Shown here: one piece after another, positions 8,767 through 14,173 of the stretch
Numbering within the stretch: the stretch's first letter is position 1
How the letters are laid out: each line of letters begins with the position of its first letter
Origin: CAZUTO01 sp964623085
Lineage (GTDB): Bacteria > Pseudomonadota > Gammaproteobacteria > Pseudomonadales > GM7GCV1
Direction: 5' to 3'
DNA length: 20,986 nucleotides
Assembly (NCBI GenBank): GCA_964623085.1
Contig: CAZUTO010000030.1
Location: 1 to 20,986 of the forward strand
Translations under genes and position numbers: made by a program
Notes under the pieces: generated by a model
Databases searched by the model: none
Told to the model about the DNA's origin: nothing
What the model saw: the letters and a program-made list of their open reading frames with translations, nothing else

Positions 8767-9414
8767 ATGTCATCTGATCCTCGCGCTCAAGCGCAGCAGG
8801 AAATTCGCGATGTTCGCAGCCGTATTGCTCGATTGAGCGAGGATGGTATCGACCTTATATTGACCGGCGCGCGAAGCCACTATGGATGGCAAGATAAGGC
8901 CGTCAGCGACGATGACCTTCGTAAGATCTATGATATTACCGTGACTGGCCCCACCTCAAATAACGGCCACCCCATACGTATTATCTTTGCCCGAACAGAC
9001 GAGGCCAAGCAAAGGCTGGTACCGGCACTCAAAGGCAATAATGTTGAGAAAGTGCTGAATTCTCCTGTATGCGCAATTTTGGGCTATGACATGGAATTCT
9101 ATAAGCGAATGCCCGAACTGTTTCCGCACGATCCAAACAAACAGCAAATGTTTATCGATGATCCTCGCCGCTGCGCCGACGATGCTTTCCGAAATGGCTC
9201 ACTGCAAGGCGCTTATTTTATGATCGCCGCGCGATCGCTTGGTTTTGATGTGGGCCCTATATCTGGCTTCAACAATGACGTCGTCGACAAAGAATTTTTT
9301 GAAGGCACAACGATAAAATCAAACTTTCTATGTAATGTTGGCTATGGTGATGAGAGCCATGTATGGCAAAAACTGCCACGGCCTTCATTCGAGAGTATCT
9401 GCCAACTCATTTAA
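8767..9414 (+). CDS. Nitroreductase family protein, RutE/HadB-like
   Basis: A 215-residue FMN-dependent oxidoreductase resembling malonic semialdehyde reductase RutE. The matching features are ARSHYGWQDKAVSDDDLRKIYD near the N-terminus, the GPTSNNGHPIRI block that would contact FMN, and NGSLQGAYFMIAARSLGFDVGPISGF followed by SNFLCNVGYGD at the C-terminal side. I place the start at 8767, because GGAGG at 8752-8756 is ten bases upstream. The longer frame back to 8656 overlaps the permease gene and would translate the ribosome binding site. No other rut genes are nearby, so pyrimidine degradation is unlikely. In this neighbourhood the enzyme more likely reduces an aldehyde, quinone or nitro compound derived from the imported substrate. 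That last point is inference. Confidence 0.85.
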   Translation: MSSDPRAQAQQEIRDVRSRIARLSEDGIDLILTGARSHYGWQDKAVSDDDLRKIYDITVTGPTSNNGHPIRIIFARTDEAKQRLVPALKGNNVEKVLNSPVCAILGYDMEFYKRMPELFPHDPNKQQMFIDDPRRCADDAFRNGSLQGAYFMIAARSLGFDVGPISGFNNDVVDKEFFEGTTIKSNFLCNVGYGDESHVWQKLPRPSFESICQLI

Positions 9415-9432
9415 CCTGTTTAGATTTATTTT

Positions 9433-10521
9433 ATGACCCCTAACGCTAATGGACTAATACGCTGTGATCGAGACTTGGCATCGCCAGGCTATCGGATGTT
9501 TTCGCCACTTGGTTTAAAGAAAACCGTGATTATTAATATGCTTGGCGAAACCGTTCACAGCTGGGATCTCCCCTACGAGCCCGGCAATTATGGTTGCCTT
9601 TTACCCAGTGGGAATATGCTTTCTGCGGTGCGCACACCGGATGGACCAAAAGGGTTGCCCGCCAAAGGTGGATTACTCCAAGAATGGGATTGGGATGGCA
9701 ATTTGCTGTGGGAATTTCAGGATGATTTTCAGCACCATGATTTTCAACGCTGTAAAAACGGCAACACCCTTTACCTGCGCTGGGAACTCCTAAAAAAAGA
9801 AAATGAAAAACGTATCAAAGGCGGTCGTGAAGGTTCGGAACACGAACAAGGTATATGGGGTGACGTGATACGCGAAATCACGCCAGATGGAGATACTGTC
9901 TGGGAGTGGCGCGCGGAAGACTGCGAAGAGATGTTCGAATATCCACTTAACCCAATGTGTCCAAGAGTTGAGTGGTGTCATGCCAACAGTATTACGCAGC
10001 TAGAAAATCAGGACATCCTGATTAATTTTCGCTACAACCATTTGATGGCCATCATTGATTACCGCACCAAGAAGTTTAGATGGGCCTGCTGCGATTACAG
10101 CTTTGGTCAACACCATTCTGTTTATATGCTCGATAACGGTAACCTGTTTTTCTTTGCCAACGGCGCCAATGTATTAGGCTCAGGCCCCGAGGCCGGTTCT
10201 CGTGTTATCGAGCTCGACCCCGACACCAAGCAGCCTGTGTGGCAATATGCAGGCTCGCCTACCTTCTCATTTTTTAGCTGGTTTATTAGTAATGCGTTCA
10301 AGCTTGAATCCGGTGGCGCATCCATACTCGAAGGGATCAAAGGCAAAATATTTGAAGTCACTGCCGACGGAGATATCGTTTGGGAGTATGTCTCGCCTTA
10401 CTATGTAACCGAGCCTCATCCGATGTACACCGGCGGCAACGCCATTTTTCGTCATTATTTTTATAAGCCCGATGCCATTGAGATCAACGGGCGATTGCCG
10501 GCCGACGCTTGGCAAAGTTAA
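9433..10521 (+). CDS. Arylsulfotransferase-like beta-propeller protein, probably cytoplasmic
   Basis: A 362-residue protein of the ASST/Arylsulfotran family. Propeller-type repeats with a DG(D/N)xxWEW-like core recur near 88-95, 152-159, 264-272 and 312-319. Conserved histidine blocks are HHDF (101-104), WCHANSI (His183) and GQHHSVYML (His227/228). These correspond in style to the histidines that carry the sulfuryl group in ASST enzymes, but I cannot align them exactly. Unlike the classical periplasmic enzyme, there is no signal peptide. It is also shorter than the approximately 570-600-residue E. coli-type protein. It lies 18 bases after the nitroreductase with no clear ribosome binding site, suggesting coupled translation. 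It could be a structural relative with another activity. Confidence 0.72.
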   Translation: MTPNANGLIRCDRDLASPGYRMFSPLGLKKTVIINMLGETVHSWDLPYEPGNYGCLLPSGNMLSAVRTPDGPKGLPAKGGLLQEWDWDGNLLWEFQDDFQHHDFQRCKNGNTLYLRWELLKKENEKRIKGGREGSEHEQGIWGDVIREITPDGDTVWEWRAEDCEEMFEYPLNPMCPRVEWCHANSITQLENQDILINFRYNHLMAIIDYRTKKFRWACCDYSFGQHHSVYMLDNGNLFFFANGANVLGSGPEAGSRVIELDPDTKQPVWQYAGSPTFSFFSWFISNAFKLESGGASILEGIKGKIFEVTADGDIVWEYVSPYYVTEPHPMYTGGNAIFRHYFYKPDAIEINGRLPADAWQS

Positions 10522-10552
10522 CCGTATACAAGTTTAATCTAGGAGATTGCAC

Positions 10553-11302
10553 ATGGCCGTAACCCTATACCATTGGTGGGGCTCAACTTGCTCAAGAAAA
10601 GCGCGCACCGCACTGGCTGAAAAAGGTGTTTCTTGGGAAAGCGTGCACATAGATTTGCATAATTTCGAAAACTGGGATGACTGGTACGTCAAAATTCACC
10701 CTAATGGTGTAGTCCCTGCTCTCGATCACGACGGACGCATTGTGATTGAATCTAATGCCATCATGGAATACATCGACGAAGCCTTCGACGGGCCCGAACT
10801 CCGTCCCACTGACCCGTGGGAGTGCGCCAACATGCGCGTTTGGCTGGACAAATCTGAACACGTTCTGCACAAAAACATGCATCTCATCTCACATAACAAA
10901 AGACACGCGCATCGCTGGACTGAATACATCGAAAAGCATAGCCGGGAAAAATTGATGGATATGGTGCGCTCGCAGCCAGACAAGCAAAGACGCGCCGATG
11001 AAATTCGCAACGCTGACGGCATTGCCGATGAGGTCGTGAATTTCGCTGCAGAGCGCGTGATCGATCAACTGGATCTGATCGAGCAAGATTTGCAAAAGAA
11101 TGACTGGCTGTGCGGCAAGACTTATTCGTTAGCAGATATGGCCGTGCTTCCATTCGTCGAGCGTTTTCAAGCCAATGGCTATGGTGAAGAAACCACTGCG
11201 GCCAAACGACCAGCACTGGCTAACTGGTTTGAGCGGATTAATCAGCGACCGGCAGTAATCGAAGCCTATGCTTTCGCCGATCCTGACGCGGAAGCTTGTT
11301 AG
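10553..11302 (+). CDS. Glutathione S-transferase, PcpC-like active site
   Basis: A 249-residue GST with an N-terminal thioredoxin fold (1 to about 85) and an all-helical C-terminal domain. The N-terminus contains GSTCSRKART, placing Ser11 and Cys13. The same spacing is known for the nucleophilic cysteine of tetrachloro-p-hydroquinone reductive dehalogenase PcpC. The thioredoxin-fold NGVVPALDHDG with cis-Pro and IESNAIMEYIDEAF (Glu-Ser pair that binds the gamma-glutamyl part of glutathione) are clear. AGGAG at 10541-10545 is seven bases before ATG 10553, so the TTG six bases upstream is not the start. As the last gene of the TTT cluster, it probably uses glutathione on a quinone or aromatic intermediate. 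Dehalogenation is not shown. Confidence 0.88.
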   Translation: MAVTLYHWWGSTCSRKARTALAEKGVSWESVHIDLHNFENWDDWYVKIHPNGVVPALDHDGRIVIESNAIMEYIDEAFDGPELRPTDPWECANMRVWLDKSEHVLHKNMHLISHNKRHAHRWTEYIEKHSREKLMDMVRSQPDKQRRADEIRNADGIADEVVNFAAERVIDQLDLIEQDLQKNDWLCGKTYSLADMAVLPFVERFQANGYGEETTAAKRPALANWFERINQRPAVIEAYAFADPDAEAC

Positions 11303-11316
11303 CGCTAAATTAGCAC

Positions 11317-12033
11317 CTAAATCGAGCGCGTCAGCCAAAGTCTAATTTCACTATCAGGTGCTGCACTGGTGATACCAAACAAGGTGCTAGCAAACACTGA
11401 CCACCCTTTGGCAACAGGGAAGGACACAACGGGGCCAATGGTATGGTTTTGATCTTCAAAATCGGCAAAATCTGACGTGGTGCCATAGGTGCTGAACATC
11501 TCAAGCCCAGCAACGGTGCCATCAGCTAAGTGCTTGGTTATGGTTCCACGTGTTTGCAAACCAATACCATCGGCAGAGTTCTCACCAAACTGAACGGACG
11601 TAAGAAGTACCGCTTTGGCACTCCAATCGTTCTCTAAATTGAACTGATGCGCCCAGTTAACATTCAGTTGTTGCGGGCGATCGTCATCGCGAAGTTTGAG
11701 GTCAAATCGAACACCATGAAGGTAACCTCGATTGTTACCGCCCAATTCCCAAAAAAGCTCCGCTCCGAAAAAATCAAAATCGAAATCTGAGTCTTCGGTC
11801 TTTTTAGTTTGACCGATCACCCGCCACATCAAATCGCCGTCAATCGATTGATCATAATGCAGCCGCTGTGCAAACCCATCTGTCTGAGCGTTATATACCG
11901 CTCGGTATTGCCAAAGCTTAGTGCCTTCATTTACGACTGGGCCGAACACGCCGCCTGTTTGCTGCGCACTGACCTGAAACGCGCATAGGTACAGCGGAAT
12001 AGATAGGGCAATAAAAAGTAGAGTTTTTTTCAC
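11317..12033 (-). CDS. Exported beta-rich protein of unknown function
   Basis: A 238-residue protein with a clean Sec signal peptide: KK at residues 3-4 (after GTG-initiated Met and Lys2), a hydrophobic core, and probable cleavage after VSA at residue 23. The mature part is rich in alternating polar and aromatic segments (LWQYRAVYNAQ, GDLMWRVIGQ, AELFWELGG, SVFASTLFGI), as in outer-membrane or periplasmic beta-barrel-like proteins. There are no cysteine motifs and no recognised catalytic pattern. The start is GTG at 12033-12031, and the ribosome binding site is weak. The gene converges on the GST with only 14 bases between stop codons, so it is not part of that operon. I do not recognise the family. 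Confidence 0.7.
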   Translation of the reverse strand: MKKTLLFIALSIPLYLCAFQVSAQQTGGVFGPVVNEGTKLWQYRAVYNAQTDGFAQRLHYDQSIDGDLMWRVIGQTKKTEDSDFDFDFFGAELFWELGGNNRGYLHGVRFDLKLRDDDRPQQLNVNWAHQFNLENDWSAKAVLLTSVQFGENSADGIGLQTRGTITKHLADGTVAGLEMFSTYGTTSDFADFEDQNHTIGPVVSFPVAKGWSVFASTLFGITSAAPDSEIRLWLTRSI

Positions 12034-12066
12034 TGTTAATAGAGTCCAACAAGTTAATGGCGCAAC

Positions 12067-12095
12067 ATTCTAGATGATGAACAATACAATGTTGA
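12067..12095 (-). promoter_or_regulatory. Candidate promoter for the exported protein gene
   Basis: On the minus strand, TAGAAT (12072-12067, 5/6 match to -10) and TCAACA (12095-12090, 4/6 match to -35) are separated by 17 bases. It lies about 35 bases upstream of the GTG start at 12033. Confidence 0.3.
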
Positions 12096-12175
12096 TAACA
12101 CTTCTCGATTTATTTTTCTCCAAATTGTCGAGTTCGTTCAATTCACTTACACATCTATTACCGGTACGCCGCCCA

Positions 12176-12210
12176 AAAAAAGTACTTCTATAACTCACTG
12201 GTACTTTTTT
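12176..12210. repeat. 10-bp inverted repeat in the divergent intergenic region
   Basis: AAAAAAGTAC (12176-12185) and GTACTTTTTT (12201-12210) are perfect inverted copies around a 15-base spacer. The repeat sits between the two divergent genes, about 75 bases upstream of the sigma-54 promoter. Both strands end in a T-run, so it could act as a weak bidirectional terminator that insulates the two units, or as a protein-binding site. Confidence 0.4.
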
Positions 12211-12282
12211 AGCGCACTTCCAATGCACGCACAGCACACCCAAAAAATCATATCTATTTGTTTTTAATGGTATTTTTAATTT

Positions 12283-12299
12283 TGGCACGGTCATTGCTT
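12283..12299 (+). promoter_or_regulatory. Sigma-54 promoter upstream of the narK remnant and porin
   Basis: TGGCACGGTCATTGCTT matches the RpoN consensus TGGCACG-N4-TTGCW completely, with exactly ten bases between the -24 GG (12284-12285) and the -12 GC (12296-12297). Transcription would begin near 12309, about 50 bases before the TTG start codon. Sigma-54 control fits a nitrogen-assimilation gene activated by NtrC. Confidence 0.85.
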
Positions 12300-12311
12300 A
12301 AACCTACATAT

Positions 12312-12330
12312 AAGGCTTAAAGCCTTTTTT
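12312..12330 (+). promoter_or_regulatory. Hairpin with T-run at the 5' end of the sigma-54 transcript
   Basis: AAGGC (12312-12316) pairs with GCCTT (12322-12326) around TTAAA, followed by TTTT. It would begin only a few bases after the predicted transcription start near 12309. That is probably too early for intrinsic termination, and more like a 5' protecting hairpin or a relic of a leader. Confidence 0.35.
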
Positions 12331-12358
12331 ACTGAACACTATTTTGAGGAGAAATACG

Positions 12359-12523
12359 TTGTCTGACTCTACCGTCAATGTTCTTAAAGTGGGCGAACAA
12401 AAAATTCGCGCGCTGCACCTTAGCTGGTTTGCCTTCTTTTTAACCTTTGTCGTGTGGTTTAGTCACGCGCCTCTTAAACCGCTCATCATGGAAACTTTTT
12501 CCATGACCAAGGAAAAACTATTT
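12359..12523 (+). pseudogene. N-terminal remnant of a NarK-type nitrate transporter, in frame with porin
   Basis: The frame begins at a TTG (12359) with GAGGAG at 12346-12351, seven bases upstream. The first 50 or so residues include KIRALHLSWFAFFLTFVVWF, then SHAPLKPLI and ETFSMTKE. This is the characteristic N-terminus and first transmembrane helix of NarK/NasA-type MFS nitrate/nitrite transporters, which normally have about 400-500 residues and twelve helices. Here the similarity stops after TKE. The frame runs without a stop into the porin start at 12524. The remaining eleven helices are absent, so transport is impossible. Either a 446-residue fusion is made, or the segment acts as a translated leader for the porin. 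The sigma-54 promoter and ribosome binding site of the lost gene have been kept. Confidence 0.75.
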
Positions 12524-13699
12524 ATGAAGGCTCTTACTAAAAAAACACTACTTTTTGCTTTTGCTGCTTGCATAGCTCCGGCTGCCTATAGTGCGGAGAC
12601 GATCAACGAAGCGTTTAAAGAAACCAACATCTCAGGCAACTTTAACTTCCGCTACGAGAACGTTGGAGACGATGTAGGTAATGACGAACTATTGAGTCTT
12701 CGGTCTCGACTCACTTTTAACACCGGCACCTACAATGGTTTCTCTGTACTTGCGGAAATCGAAGATGTTACCCATATATTGGGCGTGGACGGCCCGCTTC
12801 CTGGCCCTTTTGAGGTCGATCAAGAAGTCACAGAAGTTGATCAAATTCATCTACAGTACAAAAATGACAAAGTGTCCGTAAAGCTAGGACGACAGCTGAT
12901 GGTATTTGATAATCAGCGTTTTATTGGTCACGTCGGTTGGCGGCAAGACCGCCAGACGTTTGATGCCGCGAGCATTAAGTTTCAACCGATCAAAGGCCTC
13001 AATGTTGATCTAGCTTACCTGTTTCAACGAAATCGCATATTCGGTGAAGAAGCTGACGCTAGGTCTAGCGATACCATTTTAAATTCAACATACGACACGC
13101 CCGTTGGCAAAATAGTTGGCTATGCGTACCTGCTTGATGATGAATCGAGAGACGAGCAGTCAGATACAGTCGGCCTTCGTTTTACTGGCTCTCGAGGCGA
13201 AAAAACCAAGCTTCTCTATACACTCGAATATGCCGATCAATCCATTACCGATTCCGGAACGGACTTTGATACAGAGTATTTGTTTGCTGAGATTGGTGGA
13301 ACATACTCAGGTATCACTGGAAAAATAGGATACGAATTGCTGAGTTCTGACGACGGTGGAGCTAGCTTCACGGCACCACTTGGTACGCTTCACGCTTTTA
13401 ACGGCTGGGCAGATGTATTTCTAGGTGGAGGATTCAATCCGACTGCCTTACCCAATGGCTTGGTAGATACATATCTATCTTTGGCTGGCGAGATTGGCGG
13501 GGTAAAGCTCACCGCTGTTTATCACGACTTTGAGTCCGATGAGGGCTCGGATAGTTACGGCACCGAGTGGAATTTTCTTGCTACCAAATCTTTTGGAAGC
13601 GGCTTTTCAGCTGGCCTTAAGTATGCCGACTATTCCGACGATGGGTTTTTAGGATCTGACAGAGATATATTTTGGGGCTGGGTGAGCTACGCTTTTTAG
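12524..13699 (+). CDS. Outer-membrane porin, alginate-export-like barrel
   Basis: A 391-residue protein from the internal ATG 12524, which has its own AAGGA ribosome binding site at 12509-12513. A typical signal peptide (MKALTKK, hydrophobic core, AYSA at 21-24) is followed by a mature chain of amphipathic strands that ends in phenylalanine, as expected for outer-membrane barrels. The region GRQLMVFDNQRFIGHVGWRQDRQTFDA recalls the alginate_exp/porin family. The upstream frame from TTG 12359 adds 55 transporter-like residues without a stop. Because a signal peptide should be N-terminal, I take 12524 as the functional start. The location between two sigma-54 promoters and next to nirB suggests nitrate or nitrite passage under nitrogen limitation, which is inference. 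Confidence 0.8.
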   Translation: MKALTKKTLLFAFAACIAPAAYSAETINEAFKETNISGNFNFRYENVGDDVGNDELLSLRSRLTFNTGTYNGFSVLAEIEDVTHILGVDGPLPGPFEVDQEVTEVDQIHLQYKNDKVSVKLGRQLMVFDNQRFIGHVGWRQDRQTFDAASIKFQPIKGLNVDLAYLFQRNRIFGEEADARSSDTILNSTYDTPVGKIVGYAYLLDDESRDEQSDTVGLRFTGSRGEKTKLLYTLEYADQSITDSGTDFDTEYLFAEIGGTYSGITGKIGYELLSSDDGGASFTAPLGTLHAFNGWADVFLGGGFNPTALPNGLVDTYLSLAGEIGGVKLTAVYHDFESDEGSDSYGTEWNFLATKSFGSGFSAGLKYADYSDDGFLGSDRDIFWGWVSYAF

Positions 13700-13741
13700 T
13701 GGGCTATTTTTAGTGGGCTCTAAATTTCTAACTGCAAAGAA

Positions 13742-13774
13742 AACGGCCAGGTTGGTATCACTAAGCTGGCCGTT
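13742..13774 (+). terminator. Strong stem-loop after the porin gene
   Basis: AACGGCCAG (13742-13750) pairs perfectly with CTGGCCGTT (13766-13774). Inside it, TTGGT (13752-13756) can pair with ACTAA (13760-13764) around a 3-base loop. No T-run follows on the plus strand. On the minus strand the stem is followed by TTTTCTTT. It is 42 bases after the porin stop and is probably the end of that transcript, or a bidirectional terminator. Confidence 0.5.
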
Positions 13775-13853
13775 ATCAATATTGAATAGATGACTGCCAA
13801 TGTTTTTGAGTCCTAACGGCACGGCAAACCATCACTACCATCGAACATTTATA

Positions 13854-13870
13854 CGCACTAAGCAGGTGCA
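13854..13870. promoter_or_regulatory. NtrC-like binding site 1
   Basis: CGCACT-AAGCA-GGTGCA fits the NtrC pattern TGCACY-N5-RGTGCA at 11 of 12 defined positions. It lies roughly 190 bases upstream of the predicted nirB transcription start, a normal distance for an enhancer. Confidence 0.55.
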
Positions 13871-13886
13871 GACTATTTGTGACTAA

Positions 13887-13903
13887 TGCACAGATTCGGT
13901 CGC
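13887..13903. promoter_or_regulatory. NtrC-like binding site 2 (weak)
   Basis: TGCACA-GATTC-GGTCGC keeps the left half (TGCAC) and part of the right half (GGT). Its centre is 33 bases from that of site 1, about three helical turns, as expected for two dimers binding cooperatively on one face of the DNA. Confidence 0.3.
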
Positions 13904-14030
13904 TTTTTACTCACGAAAACACGAATCGCTAAGAATAGCGGACTGAAGACCACTAAAAATTCCCTTAGTAGGCTCGATTCACCGCCTTATCGAGACCACC
14001 TATCTAAAAAATATCTGAAGAATCAGTTAC

Positions 14031-14047
14031 TGGCACGGTTCCTGCTT
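14031..14047 (+). promoter_or_regulatory. Sigma-54 promoter of the nirBD-nas operon
   Basis: TGGCACGGTTCCTGCTT has the -24 GG at 14032-14033 and the -12 GC at 14044-14045, with the required ten bases between them. It differs from the consensus only in the first T of TTGC. Transcription should start near 14057. Confidence 0.8.
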
Positions 14048-14084
14048 AACTAATTAGAGTAGACAGAAATAGCAGCCTCTAACC

Positions 14085-14102
14085 TGTACCGGCATCGGTA
14101 CA
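14085..14102 (+). promoter_or_regulatory. Leader hairpin upstream of nirB
   Basis: TGTACCG (14085-14091) and CGGTACA (14096-14102) form a perfect 7-bp stem with a GCAT loop, or a 6-bp stem with a GGCATC hexaloop. Many nas operons have leader hairpins bound by the ANTAR proteins NasT/NasR. The hexaloop here lacks the A1 and G4 pattern I associate with ANTAR targets, so the regulator is uncertain. A second, weaker pairing is TCAGG (14131-14135) with CCTGA (14151-14155). Confidence 0.35.
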
Positions 14103-14173
14103 AGAGTAGTTTGGCGAGTATTAGGTAACTTCAGGAGCCACTTTGCGGAACCTGAGAACACATGGGAAAAAAT

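Larger units (their letters stand above)
13700..14173 (+). promoter_or_regulatory. Nitrogen-control region between porin and nirB
   Basis: About 470 bases without a gene. In order it holds the stem-loop at 13742-13774, a 10-base palindrome TCAATATTGA at about 13776-13785, two NtrC-like sites (13854-13870 and 13887-13903), a sigma-54 promoter (14031-14047), and a leader of about 115 bases with two possible hairpins. The layout is that of an NtrC-activated enhancer and promoter. Confidence 0.6.

Noticed and set aside
11300..11318. GCTAAATTAGC dyad between the convergent GST and exported-protein genes as a terminator
   Set aside because: The arms are only five bases with a one-base centre, and there is no T-run on either side.
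12211..12240. GCAC-rich stretch as an NtrC site for the 12283 promoter
   Set aside because: The half sites are in the wrong orientation or spacing compared with TGCACY-N5-RGTGCA.
12070..12294. 74-residue minus-strand frame in the divergent intergenic region
   Set aside because: It covers the sigma-54 promoter and an inverted repeat, has no convincing ribosome binding site and no recognisable sequence.
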